Shown here: positions 45,348-57,403 of the stretch, one piece after another
Layout: every line of letters begins with the position of its first letter
How positions within the stretch are numbered: position 1 is the first letter of the stretch
DNA from: Heligmosomoides polygyrus polygyrus
Taxonomy: Eukaryota > Nematoda > Chromadorea > Rhabditida > Heligmosomidae
Length of the DNA: 64,000 nt
NCBI GenBank assembly: GCA_947396885.1
Contig: OX377201.1
Span: 29,179,923-29,243,922 of the forward strand
Reading direction: 5' to 3'
The notes under the pieces: model-generated
Databases searched by the model: none
What the model saw: only the letters and a program-made list of their open reading frames with translations
What the model was told of the DNA's origin: nothing
Translations under genes and position numbers: made by a program

Positions 45348-45829
45348 CTGGAACGGACAAGTTGCATTAACTGCTGCATAGAATGGAGGAAAAACTAGCA
45401 GCCTAGGAACGTGTGAAGTATAGGCGTTTATAGCATACTCTTTTTGCTGTGGTACATACATAAGGAGTATCAGTACGGGCTCAGATCACGTACAAACGTT
45501 AGTCTCCAAGTCCAACGTTCGCAGAACCTAGGCATGTTCTAAGAAAAAATTCAGTTCTTCTGTGCCATACAGGTCTGATTCAGAATATTTTCACTGGAAA
45601 GTCAATTGTCAGATATGCCGGACTTCTGTACTCTCTCATGCCAAGGTCTACAAACAGAAACAAATTCCTCGGTTCTTATTCCTTGGAAGGACGTAGGAAG
45701 TTAGGGGATGCTTCAACGTTTTTTAATATAATGTGTGGAATGTGTGACATTGAAAGGGCAATATTCTAGAGTTACGAAGCATCGAATACGCGAGGTAATT
45801 GCTATAAACTGACTTATTGAAGACCGTAG
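45348..45829. other. Upstream region of the UNC-93-like gene
   Basis: The minus-strand frame stays open from the ATG at 45347 back to about 45461, so a longer first exon cannot be excluded. No clear promoter element was identified. Confidence 0.35.
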
Positions 45830-46840
45830 GACTACACCAATCCGTAACCAAAGCCTTCTGCAGCGAGCCATAGATGCTGTTGATCACTGGTCCCACGAGG
45901 TCCCACGAGGACCTTTTTCAAAAGAAAAAACTAAGGTGCTCCATTCAGAAAGAACAAATCCCGGCTACACATACAAGCTAAGTGAAAGTGGGATTGCAAG
46001 CACTGATCAAGCAACAGATCTTGGGTTTCTCCTCGATGCTAATTTGACTTTGGACGCGCATTGTGAACATGTTACAAATAAAGCGATGGCTGTAGTACAC
46101 AATCTCTTCTGAAGTCTCTTTACAAAGAAATCTTCTGTCCTCGTCAAAGCCTATAAAATGTATGTTAGACCGATACTTGAGTATGGAACAACAATCACCC
46201 ATTTAAGAAGGAAAGTATACTTGGAGTTGAAAAAGCCCAAAATAGCTTCACTAGAAAACTATTTATCAGGAAATGTGGCTTTGACTACCATGCTATTTCC
46301 AATAGTGAAGTAAGAAAGAAGCAGCTTGGACTACAGACACTTTCATACAGACGAAGAATATACGATCTCGTAGTGGCTTAAAAAATCCTCCATGGTTTCT
46401 GTATACTCGTCAAACGTGACTTTTTCATGGTGAGACCATCTAGAACCCGAGGTGGAGGACAGAAACTTTAATTAAGTACTGCAAAAGCCTCACTTCGACA
46501 TAATTTTTCATTAATAGAAGCAGGTTCGGATTATATAAAACTTGGCAAAAACACAGTTATTCCATACAAGCTGAAACCATTTATTACGAATGCAAGTCGA
46601 TTCATAAACAATTCCGGGACATAACGAGATCTTGTGGCACAACCCCACCTGGTTTGTTCTCCCTTCCATTCTTCATTCTCTGGGTGTTTGTTAATGCAAA
46701 TGCCTTATAATTATTTTATATTAGTTTGGCCTGGATCGTTAGCCAATGTCATGTGGTTATCATTCTATATCGCTTCTAATGACATTGTTCTAATGACATG
46801 GATTTTAACCATGTAGTAGATAATAATAATACTACCCGAG
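45830..46840 (+). pseudogene. Non-LTR retrotransposon C-terminal half (CR1/jockey-like)
   Basis: Frames give DQATDLGFLLDANLTLDAHC, KKSSVLVKAYKMYVRPILEY (thumb motif), FTRKLFIRKCGF, RKKQLGLQTLSYRRRIYDLV and RASLRHNFSLIEAGSDYIKL-like sequence. Several frameshifts and stops are present. The element ends in a TAATAATAATA tail near 46820-46835, as does the LINE at 52825. Confidence 0.8.
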
Positions 46841-47324
46841 CGCAAACGGACTATTTATTATCCGACAAGATTCTCAGCTCATAAACTTTTACAGCCCTTA
46901 GTTTTACCTCCCAATTCAGCCGTATTGAATTGCCTCGCTTTAATGCCTTTACTAGTATTTTCTGCAATTTTAACGGCTTGTGTTACCGTACATCCTGCTT
47001 TCTAACGTTTGTCTTAAACGACATAATAATTCATTAATACATATAGTTCAAGGTTTAGTGCAGCCTGAAAAAATTTCGAAACTTTAGACCGGGCAGCTAT
47101 TCAATTAAAGGCACGCTTCTTCCAATCTCCATTTGCAGTGGGTTCCCGCTAATGCCAGAGAGTGCCCCTTAAGCGTATACCAAACTCACCAATTCAATAC
47201 GGGAGCGCAATCTAACAATGAACAACTGCAATAGAACGCTGTACCATCAGAACAAACCTGCGTGGCACAGAAAATGACATTAATCTGTTCTTACAGCATG
47301 TATATGCATTTCATTTTTTTTTGA
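46841..47324. other. No gene recognised
   Basis: AT-rich DNA without domains or repeats that I recognise. Confidence 0.35.
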
Positions 47325-47445
47325 GTCTCAAGCGGCTGGCACTGATACTACGAACTCTCATATTGATGCTTTGTTCAAAACTATAGCGATAGGCAAAACT
47401 CGAACCCGCACCGCCAGCTAACCGGGAAAAATGGATCTCGTTTTG
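47325..47445 (-). repeat. SINE-B, single degenerate copy
   Basis: The minus strand reads GGTGCGGGTTCGAGTTTTGC (T-arm region) followed by the SINE-B tail blocks AGTTTTGAACAAAGCATC and AGTATCAGTGCCAGCCGCTTG. The 5' part is worn. Confidence 0.55.
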
Positions 47446-47714
47446 ATCGAGGCAAAACATAGGATTTACAGTATAACAAAAAAATCGCACCAAAGCGGAC
47501 GAGTACATGTCGCGATTTCTTTTAACACTCCAAAAATAGTTGTCGTCATGTATTTCAAATAATTATTTTATTGGTTTTGAACCAAAAAATTAAAATTTTA
47601 TAGAATTTCAGGAACCTTTCTTCTTGGAACAGTGAAATAAAAACTTTCATGAGAGTCATGTTAAATTCTCCTTTAACAAAATATTATTCTGACGTTTCTA
47701 GATAGTGTCTGGGA

Positions 47715-47843
47715 ATTAATGTGAAGGGCGCTCGCTTTGCATTCGACGATGTTCGGTTTGATTTAGAAAGTGTCAGAGTGGCTTTGAAAGGTGTCCAATG
47801 TTAGCTGATAAGTGGGATCTATAATAGTCGGGGGGGGGGGGGG
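47715..47843 (+). repeat. Rep-C copy followed by a 14-G run
   Basis: GTGAAGGGCGCTCGCTTTGC, GTTCGGTTTGATTTAGAAAG and GAAAGGTGTCCAATGTTAGC follow the Rep-C order. A run of 14 G lies at 47830-47843. Confidence 0.5.
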
Positions 47844-48123
47844 CAAGTGCCAATTGCGTCCGTCATCCCGTTCCACGCCATCCTTTGAATTCAAACAAAA
47901 GTCCTCGTACCGTGCGGGAAAACGGCTGAAGCGAAGCTCTGTGCAAATTCTATAGGAGGGCATGGACACTGAAATCACTACGCCTGCCGATTGGGATAGA
48001 TCTGCAAAGTGTCCAATGTGACGTGAAGCCGGTATATATTGAGGTTTTCTTCGATACCTGAGAGACATTCGAAAAAATATATTAATATGTAATAGAAATA
48101 TTTATCTATTCTTGCATGTATTA

Positions 48124-48384
48124 TCCTGTAGCGCAGTCGGAGGAGGCGCCGGCTGTCGCGTGCACCGATACCAGGTTCCTGGTTCGGATTTCCAAGCCTT
48201 CCATCCCTTCGTGGTCGGTAAATTGATACCAGACTTGTATGGGAAGGATAGAGCGCTGACCTCATCGGCTGGCCACCGCAAGTCATTGTATGGCCAAATA
48301 CGCATTCAACTCGCCTCCACTAGAAGTAGAATCGTGGCGCATCCCAAAAGGGATTGAGTAACGCGGTCCTTTTTTCTTAACCTT
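48124..48384 (+). repeat. SINE-A copy with 8-bp flanking duplication
   Basis: It carries TGTAGCGCAGTCGGAGGAGG and GGTTCGGATTTCC, then a body with a deletion after the B box (the CGCCCAGGCCAA part is missing). ATGTATTA lies on both sides (48116-48123 and 48385-48392). Confidence 0.85.
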
Positions 48385-48654
48385 ATGTATTAACGTACAA
48401 GATAGAATTGCCTTAACGATACGCTGAACACACAAGGCGGATGAGAACTCTCAGTCCCCGGCACTAAGGTTTTCACCGAATTGCTGAGGAACTGATTCAT
48501 CCCAACTACAAAGGAGGAATAGTTCATGATGAGCCAATCCCTTCATAAGATGTGACGCACTCTTCTTTTGTATGGAATCTGCTGATACTTGGTCGTTGAC
48601 TAATCACTCCAATTGATAAATGGATGATTAACTTTAATTAAACAAAAAAGGCAA

Positions 48655-48931
48655 AATAAAGGATAAAAGGACTAGGAGGTGTTACTCAATTCCTTTTGGA
48701 ATGCGTCACGCATTCTACTTCTACAAGATGTCGTGGATGCGATTTAAGTGCGTATTTGGCCTACAAAATGACTTGTAATGACCAGCCGATGAATAAGGCA
48801 GCACCAATTCACCGACCACCCCGGTTGTGTGAAAGGCTTGGCTGGCCTAGGCCAGAAATCCGAACCTAGAACCTAGTATCGGGAGAATACGACAACCGGC
48901 GCCTCCTTCAACAGCGCTCCACGCGTACATA
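48655..48931 (-). repeat. SINE-A copy
   Basis: The tail AATAAAGGATAAAAGGA is at the low end and the head CAACAGCGCTCCACGCGTAC at the high end. The body has several small changes. No target duplication was found. Confidence 0.8.
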
Positions 48932-49375
48932 ATCAACCCAACTACATTGCAAATTTAGGTAGCTGTTCTTGTGATTGTTTTCACTATTCTATAGTCTTGG
49001 TGCTTCTTGTACCACGTTATTTGGTTAATGTAGAACAAACAAATAAATACAGTGTAAATAAATAAATAAGTGCAACGGAGGCAGATCGTTAAACAAATCC
49101 ACGATTTTCTTTCTGAGAAACGCCTGCATCAATCTGCTGACGTTGGGAGGTGGAAACCGTAATAAAGCTGAGCGGAGACCCGAGCTCTAATCCTTGAAGG
49201 CCACCAAATCAGAGAAGACATTGGCAATTGTCCCACACGCGTCCTTGTTTGGAACAGTTAGCTCTATATATCCATTTCCTGCAGAAGAAAAATCCTGCGG
49301 GGTATCCTTAACTATGGGAGAACGAATTTAAGAGCACAGCATACCAACAACCGGATTGTTGGACCGACCTTTGTA

Positions 49376-50621
49376 CAGGGTGTTCCAAAATAACGTGATG
49401 AAGGTCTTTAAATTATAACTACGAAACAACTGAGAAGTTTACAGAACAATACATAAGTAGCAACAACATAGACGCTAGGCAACACTATATTCGACCGGAT
49501 TCGAAGTGGTCTCTCTTGGAGCGAATACAGAAGTCAGAACGCTTGGTGACGTTTTTGTCCATGGGCCTTAGGTCATCCAGAGACAGTCGTTCTCACTCCC
49601 CTCCCAGAGATTCCTTCTGGACCTCCAGGTTGTGGTGACGCTTGGCGCAAACCCTGGCCTTCAAAGTGGACTACGCGCTGTAGTCCGTTGGGTTCAGATA
49701 CGGGAAGTGCGGTGGCCATTCCGCAGACATGATGAAGTACGCAAATCGGCCCTGCACCATGCCTGTGCGCTTTTCGCCCTGTGTGCAGGGATTGGCTGTT
49801 GCTGAAACGTCGACTGCGAGTAGCTGAAGTGCCGATGGGACTAAAAAAGTGCCACGGCCTCAAATGTCCCGTCAGTACACATCTTCATTTGCTTCTTACT
49901 TCTTCGTCCACAGAAACCAAGAGGTCTTTCAGTTGGTGTATATTCTTCCTCAAACCATGAGTGCCTGAGGGTTTTGACGATGTTTGGCGATGGCGAAGGT
50001 GGCTGGAGTCTCTCCAGATCAGATCCTGCCGTTTTGGCGGTTTTGAGCCTTCTCCGCAGTGAAATGATTCTCGTCCGTGAAAAGCGTTCACTCCCACCCG
50101 CAACCTGCGGCCCGCAGCTTGAACTGTCGGCTCAATGGAGCCGTTCGCGCTTATTTTTGTCCGTCAGCAGCTGGACTTTATGGAGCTTGTAGGGCTTGAG
50201 TCCACGCTTCCTTCTGCCTATTCCATGCACCGATGACTGACACCGACATCACGAACGATTTTTCTCAGGAGACCCTCGGGTTTGGGATATTTCGCTTCTC
50301 GATGATATTCCGGATCTGCGACGTATTCATAGTGCGATTTGTTCGTTGTGCTGGACGATCACTTTCATGGTCCAGCTCCTTATATCAACGAGTTTCTGTG
50401 GAGACAGTCGACCGAGCTGGTTAATGATGTCGCATTCGTGCTTTTCTTGACGATGAAGCGCAAAATCGCAGTGCGATGGTTTCACATCTTGAGAAAAATC
50501 GTAACCGGAACAAACTAAAACTTGAAAAATTAAACAATGGCGCTATTGCCGCCGTGCTGCAGATCAATACATCCGCTTGGGAGAACGTCAAACCTTCATC
50601 ACGTTATTTTGGAACACCCCG
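49376..50621 (-). mobile_element. Tc1-like DNA transposon, TIR-bounded, inactive
   Basis: Ends read inward CAGGGTGTTCCAAAATAACG (49376) and CGGGGTGTTCCAAAATAACG (50621). The inverted match extends to 30 bp, with TA outside each end. The 1246-bp length suits a Tc1 element. Confidence 0.9.
49560..50520 (-). pseudogene. Tc1-like transposase, frame-broken
   Basis: Minus-strand pieces include LLRKIVRDVGVS (helix-turn-helix region), LFTDENHFTAEKAQNRQNGR (first catalytic Asp, 50026-50088), TFQQQPIPAHRAK where TFQQDGAPAHRAK is typical (second Asp lost), and YLNPTDYSAWSTLKARVCAK (third acid present). Multiple stops and shifts. Intact relatives cut and paste the element at TA sites. Confidence 0.8.
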
Positions 50622-50623
50622 TA

Positions 50624-52820
50624 ATTGGTGGGTAAGTGTTCACTAGAATTAAAAAAGTCATTCATAATCAGGGATAACGCTAGAGGATTATATGCTGAGC
50701 AAAAGACGAGGCCTTCCACAAGTTAGGTAGAAAAAATTGAAACAGTTGAACCCTGGGTGTTGCTCAGTGATAGAAATGATGATAATATGGATATTAGATA
50801 AGAGGCCACATTTGGGCAAAGAAAGAATTTCTACTTTGAAAAATAAAATGGCTTGTGGCGATGCAGCGTGTTGCTTTCGAAAAGCATTTGCTACACAATC
50901 GTACCAAGAAACTGCAACCAATTAAATAGCAACATAATTTTTGGTGCTAGAGAAAAAAGAAAAAAGAAAAACGCCGCCACGCGGAGCGGAATGAGCTCCG
51001 TCAACTTATTTCAGCAGCTCCTGTTATGGGGTTGACGGCGACTTGTTAGGTTCCACCTTCAGCGTGAAAGAATGCTGCACTCTGAGTGTAACCGAGCAAT
51101 GCTTATTTGCACGTTTTTCGAAGGGCACATTTCTAGTGAACAATCAGTCTAGATAATGAACAAATCCGTGCTGCAGTAGCTGTATTTTGCGTTTATTATT
51201 GCAGATGCCCTTACTATGTATTTGAGTACTTTTTCACGAATTCTTAATTTTTAAACTAGAAACGCAGTCACACTTGATGAAACTGCACCACTATAAATAA
51301 ATGTCTTCCGTAGGATAATATCTGACCTGGTCTTTTGCTTCCGCATCATCAGGAACGAGGTGAATCTTTCAGCAAGCAAGTACTGGGTTTTTCGGCCCGT
51401 TAGTTCTAGGCGAAATAGACTCTGCATCTCTTACCGTAGAATTCAACGCAGGTGGAGATAAGAAGTTCAATATTGTTTTATCGGTGCTCTAGATGGTTCC
51501 GTCTATTACCCATTGAAGTCTTCCAAGCCCAATCGAGCTCAGTTTTCAGGCGCAGGTTGGGAATCTTGCCTTTCGGGGCGATCCCAATTTCAATGAGAAT
51601 TGCTTTTAGCATACTGTTTTCTAGTGAACCAGTGGATCTATTTCCCATGGACTTCGCATCGGCAAATTCTGCTCTGATCTACTATCTCGCTTCCTGCTTT
51701 TTTAAAACAGCAACATTCACATTCGTAAATTCCAAGAAGGCATCGGCAGATAAAGATAACTTGCATTAAAGATATTTAAGAGTAGTAATATGTATTGTTG
51801 CTGTCAATTATATGAGTGCTTTTCGGACCTTCATTAAATTTCTCAGCTCGTAGCAATACTCATTGTCTTATCTACTTATTCTCAACATTTCATACATTCT
51901 TCTCCCTCTCTCACATCGCTTCAGCTTATTGATGGTGTAATGGTGATTGGCACAGAAGCATTAACACGCAAAGCACTTTTCCTGTCTACTTTTCTTTTCG
52001 TACAGCTGCCTTCATATTCATCTCCTCTTTCTCCAATTACTGGCTATGAGTTTGCTACGATCCCAAATCGTATAAACGATTCCTAAATATTTATGATCAA
52101 AGGTTCGGAAAACACTCAGACTGCAGAATGCACATGCAGCACTGTTTTTGTTTCTGTCTACTGTTGTTTATTTATTTAAGGCGCACAACTTGGCAATAAA
52201 TGAAATGAAATGTCAGCGATGAGTATATCAATAGTAGGAAACACCTTCTCTCTCAGTCAATTTCCCATGGATGTAGCGCACGTTCTACTTGTATTAGATC
52301 AGAGATAAAGTTTATGCCGTTGAGATCGATAGTACTTAGCAGTGCCCCGCTAATGGAAACTGTTTCAAACGACTAAAGAATCTTGCCTCGGTTGACGGAT
52401 AGGAGTTGTATGATCATTCCAACAGTGGTCGGTTTCTAGAAACACCCTGTGTGGGTGGATACGTCACTAAAAGCTAAGAAGCCGAATATTTGAAGAAACC
52501 TAATGAAGTACCATTATTATAGGTCTACTCTCGAATTTTCCAAACCTTGTAGTCGGATGCAAAAATACGCCAAACACATTTTCCGAAGAATTGTCGTCTA
52601 CTTGTAAACTCTAAGCTTGTCAGACACCGAATTTTGACCGCAACATAATTACAGGCGCACCTGGAAGACCCCGCTTGAAATTAAGTCCATCGAAGAAGGG
52701 CTTTCCCCACCATCGCAAGGGATATTGCTCGTGAAATATGTAGAAGATATCAGAGGTTTCGTTTTGCTTGCACAAGGAGTGCTCGATGAATCGTCTGATA
52801 TGAAACTGGGGTGCGCCATA
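50624..52820. other. 2.2 kb with no recognised gene
   Basis: AT-rich. A pyrimidine-rich stretch (51880-52060) leads to TTTATTTATTT and an AATAAATGAAATG end near 52195, resembling a LINE 3' end. A minus-strand frame at 52620-52868 contains WWGKPFFDGLNFKRGLPG but partly overlaps the LINE beginning at 52825. I do not recognise it. Confidence 0.35.
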
Positions 52821-52824
52821 GTAA

Positions 52825-54357
52825 CTACTTTTGGAATGCATTAATGGCTGGTCTAATTGCTTAGACATAAAACAGGCATGCGGCGTGGTGTGCTTTGACT
52901 TCTCAAAAGCTTTTGATAGAGTTAGCCACAGTAAGCTGCTACGGAGGATCTCTCAGCTTGGTATAAATGATAAAGGATAAAGGACGGCGTTACTCAATCC
53001 CTTTTGGGATGCGCACGCATTCTACTTCTACGGGATATGGTGGAGGCGATTTGAATGCGTGTTTGGCCATACAATGACTTGCGGTGGCCAGCCGATGAAC
53101 AAGACGGCGCTCTATCCCTCCCAGACAAGTCTAATACCAATTCACCGACCCCGGAGGGATGGAATGCTTGGTTGGCCTGAGCGGGAAATCCGATCCAGGA
53201 ACCTAGCATCGGGTGCACACGACAGTCGGCGCCTCCTCCGACTGCGCTACTCGCGTCCCCAGCTTGGTATACACTCAGTTATTTATAATTGGTTACACGA
53301 ATTTTTAGCCAACAGAACATTTCAAGAAAAGCCAGGAGAAGCTTTATCTGATTGCAGACAGCTCAAAAGTGGTGCTCCCTAAGGTGGGGTGCTTTCTCAT
53401 TTGCTATTCATGACCTTTACCTTCGATACTCCAGAACACCAAATGAATAATGCTGTTCTAGTCAGGAAGTTTGCGCACGATATCAAGATCTTTTGTGAAG
53501 TACTGCATATCTTCTGAAGACCACAGTATCTTGCAGTTTGCCATTCAGAAACTGCGAGACTGGTCCACTATATGAAATCTCTCTTTGGCGCCAGAAAAGA
53601 CGACGTTTATGAGAATAGGATCGTCGGCTGCACCGACTGAGGTTTGTTGGCGATTACTCTATCTCCAAAGTTCGGTCAGTGAGAGACCTTGGATTCCATT
53701 ACGACGAAAAGCTTGATTTTTCGGAACACTCCAAGGTCATTTAGAGGAAGACGTGGTCACTTATATTCCAACTTTTCAAAGGTCTTTGCACTCACAACAG
53801 TGCATTTCTACTACAGGCCTTCAAAACATGCGTAAGACCTATTGTTGAGAATGGATCTAGAGTGTTCTCTCCTTATTAGAATAAAGACATCACATTTTGG
53901 AGAAGGTAAAGAGCAGTTGTACTGGGAAAATTCTACTTCAATCAGGAAGTTCCCTGTACTCTAGAACGCTATGAGATAACAATGGGAATAGATATTTCAA
54001 TCTGCACACATTGGGACCCCGGAGGAAGCCTAGAGATGTTTGTGCCATGTTCAAAATGCTGTCAGAAATCATGGACGTCGATGCTTCTAAATTTTACTCT
54101 CCTACCTTCTAGAACTATAGGTGGTTAGCACAAGATCTTCAAAGTTGGAGGGGTGAGGGCTGCTTGCAGTGCAGAATCTACTCATTTGTCTTTACAATGC
54201 AGTTTTTGCGTTGTTAAGCAGGATTCTGGCTCTTTCAAACGGGTTGAACAAAGCTTCTCTCTTGAAATTTTAAAAAACATGTTGTCTTCTTTGATGACGT
54301 GTTTTTGTTTGATCTTCCAGCGTGTGTCTTATACCAAGTAATAAATTATTATTATTA
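52825..54357 (+). pseudogene. CR1/jockey-like RT, split by a SINE-A insertion
   Basis: The frame reads LLLECINGWSNCLD and CGVVCFDFSKAFDRVSHSKL (RT motif A), is interrupted by the SINE at 52966, then resumes IYNWLHEFLANRTF, CRQLKSGAP-stop-GGVLSHLLF (motif B), LVRKFAHDIKIFCE (catalytic FADD decayed to FAHD), VRDLGFHYDEKLDF, and AFKTCVRPIVENGSRVFSPY (thumb). The 3' end carries an AATAAATTATTATTATTAG tail at 54338-54357. It was dead before or after the SINE arrived; many stops are present. Confidence 0.85.
52966..53259 (-). repeat. SINE-A, full copy with 12-bp target duplication inside a LINE
   Basis: CAGCTTGGTATA repeats exactly at 52954-52965 and 53260-53271. The tail GATAAAGGATAAAGGACGGC is at the low end and the head CGACTGCGCTACTCGCGTCC at the high end. 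The insertion lies within the RT frame just after the codons for SQLGI. Confidence 0.92.
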
Positions 54358-54721
54358 GCTCTCACGGTTTTTATTTGATCTAGTAGCCTTTGCGCTCTGC
54401 TACACACTAGTTCGATTGTGAATGCAAAAATTGGGAACATGTCTGGAGTCATTCAAACCCAGAAGTAGCGGAATGTTTAACGCCGAGGAATATACTTCAC
54501 AGTCAGTCCCAAAGGAGTTGATGTGTGATAGCAGAACAAACTGCTATAGTACCCTGATAAACAGTGGAAACACGGCCCCCAAAAAATCCTCATAGCTAAC
54601 CGCACCACTGTACCATTACTACAGGAACGCACTATTGAAATTTCCGTTCCATCTGTCATTTCATTAATTGTAAAGTTTTTGCGAACGTGTAACTACTCCT
54701 GTGCAGTAACTTGGTTTCGGT
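54358..54721. other. No gene recognised
   Basis: Unclassified DNA between the LINE and a SINE-A fragment. Confidence 0.35.
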
Positions 54722-54893
54722 AGCCAGTTGACAAACATGTCAGCGCTTTATCCTTCACGGACAGGTCTGGAACCAATTCACCGACCCTGAAGGGATGGAA
54801 GGCTTGGTTGACCTGGACGGGGAACGCGAACCAAGAACCTGGTATCCTGCGAGCGTGTCAGCTGGAACCTCTTCCGACTGCTCTGCATGCGTC
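54722..54893 (-). repeat. SINE-A, head half
   Basis: GTCAGCGCTTTATCCTTCAC, ACCAATTCACCGACCC, GGGATGGAAGGCTTGG and CTTCCGACTGCTCTGCATGC mark the head half of a minus copy. Confidence 0.75.
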
Positions 54894-54961
54894 CTGGATA
54901 ATCATAGCATAAAGAAGAATTCCGCAGAACTCTTTCACTGTCAACCTGAGCTAGGCCACGT

Positions 54962-55070
54962 TTATTCCAACGGGATGTCGTGAAAGCAACCCGAATGTGT
55001 ATTTCGTCTATATTTGCGATGGCCAGCCGGTGTTCAAGTCAGTGTCTTATCCTCCCCAGGCGATTCTGGA
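54962..55070 (-). repeat. SINE-A, tail-half fragment
   Basis: AACGGGATGTCGTGAAAGC, GAATGTGTATTTCG and GGCCAGCCGGTGTTCAAGTC match the tail half of a second, separate minus copy. Confidence 0.55.
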
Positions 55071-55325
55071 GAAGTTTGACACTGGAGAATGCTAGCGTAG
55101 GCCTGTAAGCACTTTGAATCGCGCAGCAGTATGAAGCAGAACGAATATTCTTCTTTGTACAAAAAATGAGCAATGGTTTGATGCCAACTTGAAGTTGGAA
55201 GTCGGAGCGGTTTTGTTTGGCTGATCTTTGCCCGTGTTCACCTACTTCAGGTTAACTATCAGAACAACCTGCCCGTCACAATAATGATTTATAGTCCATT
55301 CCGGGAGCAGTAAATCTCGGAAACA

Positions 55326-55733
55326 TTGAACGCTTCTCTTCAGAGCTGCTTCATTCAGTTTTTGCACTTCGGTGATGAGACCAATTCGCCGAACACCACG
55401 TATAATTATTCACACGGCGCTGGCAGACTAGTGCATGCTGATTTACGAGCGGCGGTCGTTGCACTGCGCGAAGAAAAGGCGTTCGTTTGCGATTTCACTT
55501 CACGAAACGAGAGAGATCTCGACATGCTGACACCGAACGTTATCACCCACGCAGATGGACTCTCGGTCGCCACATCCGCCGAAGCCGCAGCTCAGAACAC
55601 ACTGCCGCGAGGATCGCTGGACATCGGTCGGTGCACGACTCGTTGGGGCCATGTCCTTCATGAGAACGAGGGCGACCGACTGCAAGAAGACGGCGATCAG
55701 CATATCAGGAAGGCAGCTTCTAGCAATGTGTAG
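55326..55733. other. GC-rich open stretch, coding status unclear
   Basis: Clearly GC-richer than its surroundings. The plus strand is open for 135 codons, with LRAAVVALREEKAFVCDF and ITHADGLSVATSAEAAAQ. The minus strand offers an acceptor-like TTCTTGCAG near 55683 and an open frame LIAVFLQSVALVLMKDMAPT. I recognise neither. It may be a host exon or GC-rich transposon DNA. Confidence 0.25.
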
Positions 55734-55867
55734 TAGTCTGGAGCTTGGTTGAAAACGAATAACAATAGATGAAAAGTCAGTAGTGGAATCTTCTATGTCT
55801 CAAGACCAATCTTTGAAAAAGAAAAAACCTAATAAAATCTGAAACATGGCTCTGAAGTGAAAATCAA

Positions 55868-56200
55868 TAAGGGATAGAAGGACAAATAGGGTACAAAGAT
55901 AAAAAGGGTACTGATTCCCTTTTTGGAGATTCGCCACGCATTCAACTTCAACGGGATATCGTTGAGGCGATTTGAATGTGCATTTGGCCATACAATGACT
56001 GACTTATGGTGGACAGCTCATGGTGGACAGCTGATCAATGATTCAGCGTTTTAACTTTCCCAGACAAGTACGGTATCAAGTCACTGACTCCGGAGGGATG
56101 GAAGGCTTGGTTGGCCTGAGTGGAAATCCGAACCATGAACCTGGTATCGGGCGCAAGCGATATCCAGCACCTCCTCCGACAGCGCTACGAGCTCCCTTCA
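55868..56200 (-). repeat. SINE-A copy with internal duplication
   Basis: The body is typical: CGCCACGCATTCAACTTC, GGCGATTTGAATGTGCATTTG, and a head with CTCCTCCGACAGCGCTAC. GGTGGACAGCT is duplicated at about 56011-56034. Confidence 0.8.
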
Positions 56201-56479
56201 ACAGATGAGTTCGAATAGTTTTGGTTAGAAATGACCAGAGGAGTGATGATACCCTAAAAGGCAGAGATCGAGGGTCATGCCTGATTCCTGGGCACGATAG
56301 TGCTGATGTATATTGCCGGACCATAAACAGTAGGGTAGAACAGTTGCTGTCTGGATGCTTCGCTTTCATGCCTTGGAAACCAAGTGCGAACAACGCGCAC
56401 CCGTTTATTACACTCTTTTTTCCACAAGAGCAGTAACTCTTTGTTTGAAAATTCCGCTTTTAAAGAGGAAACGCAATTA

Positions 56480-57403
56480 CAGGGTGCGCCAAAATTATTG
56501 CGACAAGGTTTTCAATTCGCCGAGAGAGGAAATGCGGTACTTTCGAGAAACCAACGACGAGATAATGTTTATCAGTCTATTGTAAACTATACGCAACATT
56601 GAGATTCAAAGATATCTCCATCGGCGTCGATACAGACTTTGAGACGCTTCGGGAAGGCATCGACGGCGGCACACAAGTAAGGCGAGCTGAGCTCATCCCA
56701 CGCCTTTCTTCAAAGGATCCACGGGGCGGTGAGGTTTCCCACAGGCTTTGGCTTCCAGAGCTGGCCAGACCGTGTAATCTATCGGATTCAAATCCGGAGA
56801 GTTGGCTGGCCACTCGTGGAACCTGATGAATTGCGGAAAGTTGCCTTTGCACCAGTCTTGCAGCATTCATGCTCTGTGAGCTGGAACTCCTTCTTGTTGG
56901 AAGGTCCAGGAGAGTGAACGTGGGTCTTCTTGTAGGCCTTAAGTCCCAGTTTACGGAAGATTCTTCTCAACGACGTGTCAATGATGTCCATTTTCCCGAC
57001 AACCGGCGGACCGAGCGCGCCGGCTTCTTGCGAATTCGTTCACGTACCTTCCTAATGTTGTCCGTAGTTGTCACAGATACGTGTCTTTCCCGTCCGGATC
57101 TATCATCCTCGGTTCCCAGGTCTTCTTAGCGTCTGATGGAGCTATTCATAATACTTTGATGAACTCCAAGACGGTGGTGAATGTAGCGTGCCGAAAAGCC
57201 TTGACGGTAAAGCTCAATGATTTAAGAACGGTGGCACGAACGTTTCACTATCTTGAAAAACGACTTATTGTTATGATTGACTGAGGAAAGCACAAACTAA
57301 TTGACTCAATAAAAACAATAAGAGCACGAAAAAAAGCAGACGCTCCGAATAAAGGGTCAAATTGTTTGCGCATGTGCTGTCACCATAATTTTGGCGCACC
57401 CTG
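56480..57403 (-). mobile_element. Tc1-like DNA transposon with TIRs, inactive
   Basis: Ends read inward CAGGGTGCGCCAAAATTATT (56480) and CAGGGTGCGCCAAAATTATG (57403), with TA outside (56478-56479 and 57404-57405). The length of 924 bp is shorter than a full Tc1. Confidence 0.92.
56590..57280 (-). pseudogene. Tc1-like transposase, frame-broken, second catalytic acid changed
   Basis: The minus strand reads the N-terminal helix-turn-helix region GFSARYIHHRLGVHQS, RHVSVTTTDNIRKVRERIRK and TSLRRIFRKLGLKAYKKTHV. After a deletion that removes the first catalytic acid come FQQEGVPAHRA (E where D is usual), EWPANSPDLNPIDYTVWPAL (third acid present), and DAFPKRLKVCIDADGDIFES at the C-terminus. A stop and frameshifts break it. 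Confidence 0.85.

Noticed and set aside
47830..47843. Run of 14 G as a G-quadruplex
   Set aside because: A single uninterrupted run, possibly with length error; it is not the four-tract pattern expected for a typical quadruplex.
52620..52868. Minus-strand 82-codon frame with WWGKPFFDGLNFKRGLPG as a host exon
   Set aside because: No family recognised, part overlaps the plus-strand LINE RT, and no partner exon was found.
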